This document shows, one piece after another, positions 25,825-34,548 of a stretch of 64,000 bases of DNA. How positions within the stretch are numbered: the stretch's first letter is position 1; the number at the start of each line of letters is the position of its first letter. Under the pieces are notes generated by a model. It worked only from the letters and a program-made list of their open reading frames with translations. It was not told where the DNA came from and searched no databases. The position numbers and the translations under genes are program-made. Source of the stretch: Eubacteriales bacterium (lineage in GTDB: Bacteria; Bacillota_A; Clostridia; Lachnospirales; Lachnospiraceae); contig JAUNJL010000001.1 in NCBI GenBank assembly GCA_030533315.1, positions 1 through 64,000 on the forward strand. The letters run 5' to 3'.

Positions 25825-26256
25825 CTATATCACGATCCCCATCTCCTGCATACCCTCGGCAATGCTGTCCATGTCATCGTAGCTGCAGTTTTCACTCCAC
25901 TTCTCTTTGCTCCAGACCTCGATCCGGTTCAGGTTTCCCGTTAAGACCACATCCTTGTCAAGACCCGCAAACTCCCTGAGTGTCTGAGGCACCAGGATTC
26001 TCCCCTGCTTGTCCAGCTCGCACGTGGTGGCCCCTGCCACAAAGAAACGTGAAAAGGTTCTGGCGTTTTTGTTTGTAAGTGGTAATGCTCTGAGTTTTTC
26101 TTCAAAGGCTCCCCACTCATCCATAGGATAAATGGAAAGGCAACCATCCAGCCCCTTGGTCAGCACGAACTCTTCCCCTAAGAGTTCCCTGAACTTAGCC
26201 GGGATGATCAGACGCCCCTTCGCGTCGATCGTATGATTGTACTCTCCCATGAACAT
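25825..26256 (-). CDS. mraZ: Transcriptional regulator MraZ
   Basis: A 143-residue protein with two SpoVT/AbrB-like half-domains, opening [24 protein letters not shown] and repeating as [19 protein letters not shown]. MraZ forms ring oligomers that bind tandem boxes upstream of its own gene and repress the division cluster. Five such boxes are visible just upstream here. First gene of the cluster. The start codon choice matches the family. Confidence 0.97.
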   Translation of the reverse strand: MFMGEYNHTIDAKGRLIIPAKFRELLGEEFVLTKGLDGCLSIYPMDEWGAFEEKLRALPLTNKNARTFSRFFVAGATTCELDKQGRILVPQTLREFAGLDKDVVLTGNLNRIEVWSKEKWSENCSYDDMDSIAEGMQEMGIVI

Positions 26257-26327
26257 GTCAACTCACCTACTCTCGCAGGATGGGAATCTCCCCTTCCCAT
26301 CCCGGGGGCTGCGGGTGGACGACTCTG

Positions 26328-26373
26328 CCACTTCTCCCCCATCCGCCTCCACTATCCTCCACTTTCTACCACT
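26328..26373 (-). promoter_or_regulatory. MraZ operator: five tandem boxes
   Basis: On the minus strand AGTGG or ATGGG occurs at 26369-26373, 26359-26363, 26349-26353, 26338-26342 and 26328-26332, with steps of 10, 10, 11 and 10 bases, i.e. one helical turn. The row begins about three bases downstream of the predicted transcription start. Tandem boxes of about 10 bp are the known MraZ target design; the assignment here is by pattern and position. Confidence 0.75.
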
Positions 26374-26382
26374 TATGTGATT

Positions 26383-26411
26383 ATTCTACCTTATTTACTT
26401 TGAAAAAACAA
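26383..26411 (-). promoter_or_regulatory. Promoter of the division cluster (mraZ)
   Basis: TTGTTT (26406-26411), 17 bases, TAGAAT (26383-26388). Start near 26376, immediately before the five MraZ boxes. Confidence 0.6.
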
Positions 26412-26480
26412 GTGGCAATCCAAGATTTTTTAAATTTAGAATACTGTCAACACTTTTGTCGTATTGCCGGAAAATCGTTT

Positions 26481-26518
26481 AAAAAAAGAAGAACCCCGGC
26501 TTTATCAAGGTTCTTCTT
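26481..26518 (-). terminator. Terminator of ychF-lgt
   Basis: AAGAAGAACC (26486-26495) and GGTTCTTCTT (26509-26518) form a perfect 10-bp stem; the minus transcript continues into a seven-T run (26481-26487). It insulates the mraZ promoter. Confidence 0.85.
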
Positions 26519-26571
26519 GAATATTCATGGATATTTATACAATTTTTGATGGCTTCATGCATTCTGCTCTC

Positions 26572-27693
26572 TCAGCGTACATCCCCTCCTGGCACTGCTC
26601 CAGAAGCCGGTCGATCCTCTGGCTCAGCTTCAGATTTTTCCTCAGATCTCCCCGGCTCTGTATCCGGCTGTCCAGACGTTTTTTGAGGTATTCCATCCTC
26701 CACTGACACACCTGCCTCTCCAGGCTCTCCCAAAAGCTCTTTCCAGGAAATGTCCTCCTCTTCTCCGCCATCTCCCCAAGCATCCACCTTTTCCTCTTTT
26801 TCATAAGCTTCCTCTTTCCTCTGTCTTCGTCTCTTATCCCGTTTCTTTTCCATGGAGCAACGCACCGCAAGATGGATCCCGCAGCCCACAAAAAGCGCTC
26901 CTGAAATAACCATGGACACAGGGATCACTGTCCCGGGGATCATCAGGGAATCACTGCGGAGCCATTCAAGGAAAAACCTGCCTAACCCATAAAAGGTCAG
27001 ATAGCGAAGGAACAGCTCTCCCTGAAACCGCTTTCTCCTTTTCCAGACCATCATCAGAAGGAGGATCAGCAGGCACCAGACACTCTCGTAGAAAAATACG
27101 GGATGCACCTGGATAAAAGGGCTGCCGTCTATGGTCACCAGATTTTCCCTCATGGCCGCCGTCACCTCGCCGGTGTTCACCGACGACAGAGGCAGCTGCA
27201 TGGCCAGGACGATGTTGGTGTACTCCCCAAAGGACTCCCGATTGAAAAGGTTCCCCCACCTTCCTATTATCTGCGCAATGAGAAGCCCCATACTGACAGT
27301 ATCTGCCATCCGCCAAAAGGAAAGCCTCCGAATCAGACAGTACAGCCAGGCCCCCAGGATCCCTCCTAAAAGCCCCCCGTAGAAGGACATGCCTCCAGCC
27401 CTGATGTCAAGGATCCGAAGAGGATCATCCCTGTAAAGATTCCAGGAAAAGGCCGCATAAAAAAGCCTGGCTCCCACAGCCCCGGTCATCAGGGAGATCA
27501 GCAGCATGGTCAGGTACCGGTTCTGGTCCTCCCCCTTCCGCTTTGCCTCCAGAACGATGAAGGCCAGCGCCAGGAGCATTCCCACGGCAATGCAGATCCC
27601 GCAAAGAGTGATCTCAAAGCCGAACACCCGGAAGGACCTGCCCACATGATTCCATTCCAGTCCCAGATTCGGGAAACGAATTGCCATCTCCAT
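26572..27693 (-). CDS. lgt: Prolipoprotein diacylglyceryl transferase with a charged C-terminal extension
   Basis: A 373-residue membrane enzyme that moves diacylglyceryl from phosphatidylglycerol to the lipobox Cys of prolipoproteins. Core motifs are GGMSFYGGLLGG (near 100), GRWGNLFNRESFG (144-156), HPVFFYES and FLEWLRSDSL. The core ends near residue 280, the normal length. Residues 281-373 are an extra hydrophilic tail, first Lys/Arg-rich and then Glu/Gly/Pro-rich. It lies 12 bases after ychF. Confidence 0.95.
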   Translation of the reverse strand: MEMAIRFPNLGLEWNHVGRSFRVFGFEITLCGICIAVGMLLALAFIVLEAKRKGEDQNRYLTMLLISLMTGAVGARLFYAAFSWNLYRDDPLRILDIRAGGMSFYGGLLGGILGAWLYCLIRRLSFWRMADTVSMGLLIAQIIGRWGNLFNRESFGEYTNIVLAMQLPLSSVNTGEVTAAMRENLVTIDGSPFIQVHPVFFYESVWCLLILLLMMVWKRRKRFQGELFLRYLTFYGLGRFFLEWLRSDSLMIPGTVIPVSMVISGALFVGCGIHLAVRCSMEKKRDKRRRQRKEEAYEKEEKVDAWGDGGEEEDISWKELLGEPGEAGVSVEDGIPQKTSGQPDTEPGRSEEKSEAEPEDRPASGAVPGGDVR

Positions 27694-27705
27694 ATCACAC
27701 CTTTA

Positions 27706-28803
27706 CTATACGTTAAAACGGAACAATATCACATCGCCGTCCTGCACGACGTATTCCTTACCCTCCATGCGAACCAGGCCTTTTTCCCTGGCTCCTCCGT
27801 AGGAGCCGCAGTCCAGAAGATCCCTGTAATTGACTACCTCCGCCTTGATAAAGCCCCTCTCAAAGTCCGTGTGGATCTTTCCCGCTGCCTGGGGCGCCTT
27901 TGTCCCGATCTTGATGGTCCAGGCACGGGTCTCATCCTCTCCGGAGGTCAAAAAGCTCATGAGCCCCAGAAGGTGATAGCTGGCCTTTACCAGCTTTTCC
28001 AGGCCCGACTGGGTCAGCCCCAGATCGTCCAGGAACATCTTTTTTTCATCCTCGTCCAGCTGGGAGATCTCCTCCTCGATCTGGGCGCAGATCACGAAGA
28101 TCTCGCTGTTCTGCTCCTTGGCGTAGGTTCTGACCTTCTCCACATACTCATTGGAGGCCCCGTCATCCGCCAGGTCATCCTCCGCCGCATTTGCCGCATA
28201 GATCACAGGCTTGGCGGTAAGAAGGTTGTAGGTTCCCATCCAGCCCTCCTCGTCCTCGTTCTCCAGCTCCAGGGTGATGGCCAGCCTTCCCTCCTCCAGA
28301 TGGGCCTTGACCCTCTGCAGGAAGTCCAGTTCCTTGGCGGCCTCCTTGTCCATGCGGGCAGCCTTCGTCACCTTTGCGATCCTTCTCTCCAGGATCTCCA
28401 GGTCGGAAAAGACCAGCTCCAGATTGATGGTCTCAATGTCCCGGAGGGGATCGATCCCCCCGTCCACATGGATCACATTTGTATCCTCAAAGCAGCGCAC
28501 TACGTGGACGATGGCGTCCACCTCCCGGATGTTCGCCAGGAACTGGTTCCCCAATCCCTCGCCCTTGGAGGCGCCCTTCACCAGTCCCGCAATGTCCACG
28601 AACTCGATCACCGCCGGTGTCACCTTCTTGGAATGGTAAAAGTCCCCCAGCAGCTTCAGGCGCTCGTCCGGCACCGTCACCACCCCCACGTTGGGGTCTA
28701 TGGTACAAAACGGATAGTTTGCGGACTCCGCCCCTGCCTTCGTCAGAGAATTAAACAGTGTGCTTTTTCCAACATTGGGTAATCCCACGATTCCTAATTT
28801 CAT
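27706..28803 (-). CDS. ychF: Redox-regulated ATPase YchF (Ola1 family)
   Basis: A 365-residue Obg-like P-loop protein. [12 protein letters not shown] opens the nucleotide site, and the [19 protein letters not shown] switch region and the C-terminal TGS domain ([26 protein letters not shown]) are present. The family prefers ATP over GTP and associates with ribosomes. GGAGG lies six bases before the ATG. First gene of ychF-lgt. Confidence 0.97.
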   Translation of the reverse strand: MKLGIVGLPNVGKSTLFNSLTKAGAESANYPFCTIDPNVGVVTVPDERLKLLGDFYHSKKVTPAVIEFVDIAGLVKGASKGEGLGNQFLANIREVDAIVHVVRCFEDTNVIHVDGGIDPLRDIETINLELVFSDLEILERRIAKVTKAARMDKEAAKELDFLQRVKAHLEEGRLAITLELENEDEEGWMGTYNLLTAKPVIYAANAAEDDLADDGASNEYVEKVRTYAKEQNSEIFVICAQIEEEISQLDEDEKKMFLDDLGLTQSGLEKLVKASYHLLGLMSFLTSGEDETRAWTIKIGTKAPQAAGKIHTDFERGFIKAEVVNYRDLLDCGSYGGAREKGLVRMEGKEYVVQDGDVILFRFNV

Positions 28804-28929
28804 GCTGTACCTCCTTATTTTATGGACGGCGGGCCAAGGATCCCTGCCCTTTCGACAACCATCCAGGCATCTGAGCGGCCACCCATCTCGTTCCTTTTCA
28901 TAACCAAAAGAGTCTTTTATAACTAAGCC

Positions 28930-28958
28930 ATCATATCATAGACGGACATGGTTTTCAA
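28930..28958 (-). promoter_or_regulatory. Promoter of ychF-lgt
   Basis: TTGAAA (28953-28958), 17 bases, TATGAT (28930-28935), about 120 bases upstream of the ychF start. Confidence 0.65.
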
Positions 28959-29304
28959 CTGATTTCACATGATTCGTGACAACTGCGGTACATGGCCGCA
29001 GCGGTCCGAACATCCGATGGATGGCACATGGCCAACTCCTCAAGCACCGAGGATCCTATGCGAAAATCCGTGAAGATCCCACACAGATCAGTTCCGGCAG
29101 GTACACGCCTGCCGCAGCTGCCCCGCCCTTGCCTTTCAGGCTTTTGAGGGCGGGCCCGCACCGGCTTCGCAAAAGGAATTTTTGAAAGCTTTGATGGAAA
29201 CGTGCTGCAGATCAGGCAGCAGAGGTGAATTTTAGACAACGACAGATAAAAGGAGAAATGTGTCCATACTCTTCATTTGCTCTCCCTGTTGGAAGACAAG
29301 AGGT
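28959..29304. other. Gene-free stretch with several GC-rich hairpins
   Basis: No convincing reading frame lies between the ychF promoter and thiN. Perfect inverted repeats are CTGCGG/CCGCAG (28983-29001), GGCAGG/CCTGCC (29096-29113) and CCCGCCCT/AGGGCGGG (29122-29154). None carries a T run on either strand, so they are not simple terminators. It could be a structured RNA, an mRNA stabiliser after thiN, or a decayed gene. Confidence 0.5.
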
Positions 29305-29997
29305 TCACCGCCCATCCCTGGACATGATCATCACCAGGCTTCCTTTTCGGAAGGTGACACAGGCCTCCTCCTCCACGATCTCATTGCTGACCGTCAGGCC
29401 GCTGTCCTCCACGGTGAGAAGCTTGTTCTGCAAACGATATTGAAAGCCTGTGAGAGTCAGTCCCTCCACCGGCCCTCCCACAGGGAAGAAGGACACGAAT
29501 TTCCCGAACTGCTCCTTCTTTTTCAGAACGGTACCACTTTCCACGAGGGTCATGTAATTCCAGGCGTCCACCAGGCTCACCCTCACCCCCTTCGCTCTCC
29601 CCAGGGAGAGCAGCCCCAGATTCGCCAGAAAGTGATCGATGCGGTTTCCGGAAATTCCCAGGAGCAGCACATTTTTCGCCCCCTTCTGGACGACTAGGTT
29701 CAAGGCCGACTGGGTGTCAGAATCGTCCTTCTCTGGCTTCAGGCGCAAAACCTCCACGCTCTTTTCCAGACGCTTCAGATAATCCGCCCCCTCCGGGGAG
29801 AGACTGTCAAAGTCCCCCACCACCAGATCCGGGCAAAGGTGGTTTTCCATGAAAAACTCCAGCCCCCGGTCCGCCGCTGCCAGGAGAGGCGGCGGATCCA
29901 GGCTTTCCTTTTTCAGATTTTCCAAAAGATCAAGGGCAAAATCTCTCTGGATATTGCCCCCGCTTACGATCACCCCGTCGATTCCCTGATATTTCAT
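29305..29997 (-). CDS. thiN: Thiamine diphosphokinase
   Basis: A 230-residue thiamine pyrophosphokinase that converts thiamine to thiamine diphosphate with ATP. Typical segments are the LLAAADRGLEFF opening, LVVGDFDSLSP, PEKDDSDTQSALN and LLGISGNRIDHFLANL. Normal length. Its ATG overlaps the rpe stop (ATGA). Last gene of the long murE-thiN operon. Confidence 0.95.
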   Translation of the reverse strand: MKYQGIDGVIVSGGNIQRDFALDLLENLKKESLDPPPLLAAADRGLEFFMENHLCPDLVVGDFDSLSPEGADYLKRLEKSVEVLRLKPEKDDSDTQSALNLVVQKGAKNVLLLGISGNRIDHFLANLGLLSLGRAKGVRVSLVDAWNYMTLVESGTVLKKKEQFGKFVSFFPVGGPVEGLTLTGFQYRLQNKLLTVEDSGLTVSNEIVEEEACVTFRKGSLVMIMSRDGR

Positions 29998-30665
29998 GAA
30001 AGCCTCTCTCCAATCTCCCGGATCCTGTGACGAATATGGCGTACGTTGGAAGAAAGATCCCCCCGGAAAACCCAGGATCCGGCCACGAACACATTGGCGC
30101 CGGCCTCCATGACCGTCTCCAGCGTATCGTCGTTGATCCCCCCATCCACCTGGATGTCCACATCCAGCCCCTCATCGTCGATCAGTTCCCTCAGCTCACG
30201 GATCTTTTCGGTACATTCGGGAATGTACTTCTGTCCGCCAAAGCCTGGCTGCACCGTCATGATCAGAACCATGTCCACATCCTCCAGCAGGTGGCTGACG
30301 TCATTGATCGGCGTCGCCGGCTTTAGGGATATCCCGGTTTTGATCCCCGCCCGCTTGATCAGATCGATGGTCCGCTCCAGATCCTCGCAGGCCTCCGCAT
30401 GAACGGTGATGGAGTCCGCGCCGCAGTCCACAAAATCCTGTATATATCGCTCCGGCTCCGTCACCATCAAATGCACGTCAAAAAACAGCCCCGTCTCCTT
30501 CCTGATGGACCGGATGACCGGCATCCCAAAGGAAATACTGGGAACAAAATCCCCGTCCATCACGTCAATGTGAAGGCGGCTGATCCCCTCCCTCTCCAGA
30601 ATCTTAATCTGCTCACCTAAACGGTTAAAATCCGCCGACAAAATTGACGGGCACAAATGATACAT
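29994..30665 (-). CDS. rpe: Ribulose-phosphate 3-epimerase
   Basis: A 223-residue TIM-barrel enzyme interconverting ribulose-5-phosphate and xylulose-5-phosphate. Seen are CPSILSADFNRLG, HIDVMDGDFVPSISFG, DVHLMV, MTVQPGFGGQ and VDGGI with the catalytic Asp and metal ligands. I use the ATG at 30665, which gives the family N-terminus MYHLCPSIL with GAGG eight bases upstream; a start at 30686 would add seven residues. It sits next to rsgA and thiN as in many Firmicutes. Confidence 0.95.
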   Translation of the reverse strand: MYHLCPSILSADFNRLGEQIKILEREGISRLHIDVMDGDFVPSISFGMPVIRSIRKETGLFFDVHLMVTEPERYIQDFVDCGADSITVHAEACEDLERTIDLIKRAGIKTGISLKPATPINDVSHLLEDVDMVLIMTVQPGFGGQKYIPECTEKIRELRELIDDEGLDVDIQVDGGINDDTLETVMEAGANVFVAGSWVFRGDLSSNVRHIRHRIREIGERLS

Positions 30666-30720
30666 CCTTCTTTCCTCACTGTCCATAATTCCTCACACCC
30701 CAAAACACTGTTTTGATCCC

Positions 30721-31599
30721 TCAATATTTTTTCTTTTCTTTTAGTTCCCGATACAGCTCCAGATAGCTCTCATAGCGGACGGAAAACAGCTTCCCCTCCT
30801 GGAGAGCCTCCTTTACCCGGCAGTCCGGCTCATGGATGTGGCAGCATCCCTGAAAGCGGCATTCCTCCCCGAATCTCCCAAACTCCGGGAAATATCCCTT
30901 CAGTTCTTCAGCCTCCATATCGGTGAGATACAGGGAGGAAAAGCCGGGTGTATCCACCAAAAAGGTATCCTTCTCCACCGGGATCACCTGAGAATGACGC
31001 GTGGTATGGCGCCCCCGCTTCAGCTTCCTGCTGATCTCCCCGGTCTCCATCCGGACCTCTCCCTGTACAAGGTTGGTGATGGAGGACTTTCCCACGCCCG
31101 AGGGGCCTGCAACAACGGTGGTCTTACCCTGGAGCAGCCCAAGAAGCTCATCCATCCCTTCCCCCGTACGGGTGCTGGATAGAACCACCTCATATCCACA
31201 GCTGCGGTAGATCTCACGCAAGGCCCATTTCTCTTTTTCCTCTCCCAGGTCCGCCTTGTTGAAGCATATCACCGCAGGCACGCCCTGTCTCTCCATCATG
31301 ACCAAAAACCGGTCCAAAAGAAGCAGCTTCGGCTTCGGTGCCTCCATGGCGAAAATCACGAGAGCCTGATCCACGTTTGCCACCGCCGGACGGATCAGCG
31401 CATTCCTCCGGGGAAGGATCTCCGTCACGCTGCCCTCTTTATCCACCTCGTCCAACACGGTGATCCTCACGTCATCCCCCACCAGGGGCTTTTGGTTGTC
31501 CTTCCGAAAAATCCCCTTCGCCCGGCACTCATAAGTCTCACCGTCTTCTCCAAAAACGTAATAAAATCCGGCGATTCCCTTGACGATCTTCCCTCTCAT
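30721..31599 (-). CDS. rsgA: Ribosome small-subunit GTPase RsgA
   Basis: A 292-residue circularly permuted GTPase for late 30S maturation. An N-terminal OB-fold is followed by the G4-like CFNKADL, G1 GPSGVGKSS and G3 DTPGFSS in permuted order, then a C-terminal zinc-binding knuckle (FGEECRFQGCCHIHEPDC). It lies three bases after prkC, the usual neighbour. Confidence 0.97.
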   Translation of the reverse strand: MRGKIVKGIAGFYYVFGEDGETYECRAKGIFRKDNQKPLVGDDVRITVLDEVDKEGSVTEILPRRNALIRPAVANVDQALVIFAMEAPKPKLLLLDRFLVMMERQGVPAVICFNKADLGEEKEKWALREIYRSCGYEVVLSSTRTGEGMDELLGLLQGKTTVVAGPSGVGKSSITNLVQGEVRMETGEISRKLKRGRHTTRHSQVIPVEKDTFLVDTPGFSSLYLTDMEAEELKGYFPEFGRFGEECRFQGCCHIHEPDCRVKEALQEGKLFSVRYESYLELYRELKEKKKY

Positions 31600-31602
31600 G
31601 GA

Positions 31603-33807
31603 TCACTCTGCCTTCTCAAAGGTGATCAGGTAGTGGCCCAGCTCCTGATAGCTGCCGCCTACCTGCTCCGAAAGGTACAAGGTGCCCTCGCTGACGCCGG
31701 GAGCCCCCGTCACGTCCAGCTGGTAGGGGAAGGTAAGCTGCTGGCCGTCCACCACCACAGACGCCGTGGGCTCTCCTCCCACCTCCTGCACAAGCTCCAG
31801 CCGGATCGGTCCTCCGCTGTAGCCTGCCGGCGTATTCAGCCTCTGGGTGCACTTCCACACCTCGCCTGCTGCGGCCGCCTGGGCCTCACCCGCCGGAGAA
31901 GCAGTCTGACCCGTGTCAGAAACGATGGGATCCTCCCCTGGCTGCTGGTTTCCTGTGCTCACGGTAATGGTCATGGGCAGATCCGGATCCGCATAGGTAT
32001 AGCCCTCAGGATCCTGGGAAATCACCTCGCCTGCGGCCACCTCTCCGCTCATCTGCTCGTTGACCCTGATATCGATAAACTTGCCAAGGGTGGTCAGCGC
32101 CTCGTTTTTCTGCATACCCACCACGTTCGGCACCTGTGCTCCGTCTCCGTAGTCCACGCCCCTGCTCACATACAGGGTAACGGTGTCGCCGCTTCTGGCC
32201 GCCGCACCGGCCGCTGGCTCCGTATAATAGGCATATCCGGGATCCACCATGGGATATCCGTTGTAATCCAGCTCGCTGTAGATCCTCTGGACCTGAACCA
32301 CCAGACCCTCATCCTCCAGCCTCTGCTGTGCATCGATCCCCGTGCTTCCCGTGACATCCGGAACGGTCACCTCCACTGCTCCCCGGCTCACATAATACTT
32401 GACGGTACTGTTTTTCTCCACACTGGTGCCCGCTGCAATATCCTGAGAGGAAATCCTCCCCTCCGGCTGCGTGGAGGGCTCATCTCCCAAGCTCTGCAGT
32501 CCAAGGCTCCGCTCGGAAAGGGCAGCCTTGGCCTCCTCCTCGGTCATTCCAAGGATGGAAGGCACCTCCACCATGCCGTCATCCTCCACGACCTGCTGGG
32601 TCTGCTCCTGCTGCGGATCCTCCGGCTCATCGCCGCCTCCCATCAGTCCGGCAGCCCGCCCTATGATAAAGATCAGGACCACGAGAAGGGCTGCACCGGC
32701 GATCAGCGCCGCGATCGTCAGGATAATGCCATTGTTCCTCTGCTTTTTCCTGCGCTTCGCCCGCTTTACCCGCTCACGCTCCCGTTCCTTATCTCTCTTT
32801 TTGCGCTCCTCCTCTTCCTTTGCCCCCTCGTCATAGGATGACATCTCATCTATTTCCTTTTCCAGGGCCTCCAGATCCGGCTTCGCCGCCTGCTTGGGCG
32901 TATGCTTGATCTCCCCCAGCTCTTTGTCGGAGATCACCACCGTCTTCGCATCATTGTCCACGGAGGTCAGGCGGACGAAATCCCCCTGAGGATCGATCAG
33001 CGAGTGCTTCAGGTCCGCGATCACGTCCTCCATTTGGGAGTACCGGCGATCCACACTCTTCTGGGTGCACTTGAAGATGATCTGCTCCAGACTGTAGGGA
33101 AGGTCCGGCGCATAAATGCTGGGAGGCACCATCTCCTCCTGAAGATGCTTGATGGCAATGGCCACGGTGGTGTCCCCGTCAAAGGGCACCCTGCCAGTCA
33201 CCATCTCGTACAGCGTGATGCCCAGGGAATAAATGTCACTTTTTTCGTCGCTGTAGCCGCCCCGCACCTGCTCCGGGGAGCTGTAATGAACGGAGCCCAT
33301 CACGTTGGAGCTGATGGTGTTGGATGAGGCCGCTCTGGCAATGCCAAAGTCCGTCACCTTCACCTTCCCGTCCGTGGAAATGATGATGTTTTGAGGCTTC
33401 ACATCCCTGTGAACGATCCCATGGCTGTGAGCCGCCTCCAGCCCCATGGAGACCTGGATGGCGATGCTGGTGGCCTCCTTTACGGAGAGCTTCCCCTTCT
33501 TGGAGATGTATTCCTTCAGGGTAATCCCCTCGATCAGCTCCATGACGATGTAATAAACCCCCTCGTCGTCCCCCACGTCAAAGACATTGACAATGTTGGG
33601 ATGGGTGAGGACAGCGGCCGCCTGGGCCTCGCTTCTGAATTTTTTTACAAAGGTGGCATCCTCCCGGAACTCTGACTTCAAGACCTTGACCGCCACAAAA
33701 CGATTGAGCTTGTGATCCTTGGCCTTATAGACATCCGCCATCCCGCCGGTGCCGATTTTCCCTAATATCTCGTAGCGTTCTGCTATAATCATACCCGTTT
33801 TCAACAT
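31603..33807 (-). CDS. prkC: PASTA-domain Ser/Thr protein kinase PrkC/Stk1
   Basis: A 734-residue receptor kinase. The kinase domain (1-~270) has IGTGGMADVYKA, HRDVKPQN and DFGIARA; an Arg/Lys/Glu-rich linker follows, then one membrane segment (about 362-385). Three PASTA units follow outside, beginning VEVPSILGMT, VTVPDVTGST and AQVPNVVGMQ, which in this family bind muropeptides or lipid II. About 100 more residues end the protein, a beta-rich domain of unknown role. Its ATG overlaps the prpC stop, so kinase and phosphatase are coupled. Confidence 0.96.
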   Translation of the reverse strand: MLKTGMIIAERYEILGKIGTGGMADVYKAKDHKLNRFVAVKVLKSEFREDATFVKKFRSEAQAAAVLTHPNIVNVFDVGDDEGVYYIVMELIEGITLKEYISKKGKLSVKEATSIAIQVSMGLEAAHSHGIVHRDVKPQNIIISTDGKVKVTDFGIARAASSNTISSNVMGSVHYSSPEQVRGGYSDEKSDIYSLGITLYEMVTGRVPFDGDTTVAIAIKHLQEEMVPPSIYAPDLPYSLEQIIFKCTQKSVDRRYSQMEDVIADLKHSLIDPQGDFVRLTSVDNDAKTVVISDKELGEIKHTPKQAAKPDLEALEKEIDEMSSYDEGAKEEEERKKRDKERERERVKRAKRRKKQRNNGIILTIAALIAGAALLVVLIFIIGRAAGLMGGGDEPEDPQQEQTQQVVEDDGMVEVPSILGMTEEEAKAALSERSLGLQSLGDEPSTQPEGRISSQDIAAGTSVEKNSTVKYYVSRGAVEVTVPDVTGSTGIDAQQRLEDEGLVVQVQRIYSELDYNGYPMVDPGYAYYTEPAAGAAARSGDTVTLYVSRGVDYGDGAQVPNVVGMQKNEALTTLGKFIDIRVNEQMSGEVAAGEVISQDPEGYTYADPDLPMTITVSTGNQQPGEDPIVSDTGQTASPAGEAQAAAAGEVWKCTQRLNTPAGYSGGPIRLELVQEVGGEPTASVVVDGQQLTFPYQLDVTGAPGVSEGTLYLSEQVGGSYQELGHYLITFEKAE

Positions 33808-34547
33808 GCTTCCACCTCATTCGTGAATGGTTCTATCAATATGATCGCAATGTTATCCTTGCCTCCGTTTTGGTTGGCCTCCTGTATGAGGGTCCTGCCC
33901 TTCCAGGTAATGTCCTCCTCCGGATTCCGGATGATCTCCTCCATCTTACGATCCTCCACCATGTTGCTCAGGCCGTCGGAGCACATCAAAATGGTGCTTC
34001 CAGGCTCCAGCTTCATGTCAAAAAAGTCCACATCCACCGTCTTCTCTGCGCCAAGCGCCCTCGTGATGATGTTTTTGTCCGGATGATTTCTCGCCTCCTC
34101 CTGGCTCAGCTCCCCCATCCGCACCATCTCCTGCACCAGGGAATGGTCCTTCGTCACCTGCTGGATATGGTTCTGAACCACGTAAAGACGGCTGTCTCCC
34201 ACGTTTGCCACGTATGCGTAATGACCCACGATGGTGGCGACCACCATGGTCGTCCCCATGCCCCGCAGGGCTTCCTCTCTCTGTGCCTGGTCCAGGATCT
34301 CTGCGTTGGCCGTCTCGATGGCATGACGGATGACCTTGACCGGATTGAAGTCCGCGTCCTGACGGATCTCGTCCACCAGGACCTGGACTGCGTGGGAAGA
34401 TGCAAAATCGCCGGCATTATGGCCACCCATACCGTCTGCCACAGCAAAAAGATTTGGGAGATTTCCAACCGGGTCCTTGGAGACAAACACATAGTCCTGG
34501 TTCATTTTCCGCTTCTGCCCTACATCAGTCGCTGAATATATCCTCAT
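33801..34547 (-). CDS. prpC: PP2C-type protein phosphatase (PrpC/Stp1)
   Basis: A 248-residue metal-dependent phosphatase that reverses PrkC phosphorylation. Motifs are the SATDVGQKRKMNQD opening, VADGMGGHNAGDFAS, ALRGMGTTMV, VGDSRLY, DHSLVQEMV and LMCSDGLSNMV. Length normal. It follows rlmN by one base and overlaps prkC. Confidence 0.96.
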   Translation of the reverse strand: MRIYSATDVGQKRKMNQDYVFVSKDPVGNLPNLFAVADGMGGHNAGDFASSHAVQVLVDEIRQDADFNPVKVIRHAIETANAEILDQAQREEALRGMGTTMVVATIVGHYAYVANVGDSRLYVVQNHIQQVTKDHSLVQEMVRMGELSQEEARNHPDKNIITRALGAEKTVDVDFFDMKLEPGSTILMCSDGLSNMVEDRKMEEIIRNPEEDITWKGRTLIQEANQNGGKDNIAIILIEPFTNEVEAC

Positions 34548-34548
34548 G

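Noticed and set aside
28955..29239. A 94-codon minus-strand frame between ychF and thiN
   Set aside because: No ribosome site, skewed composition, and it runs through three hairpins. Kept only as part of the unexplained region.
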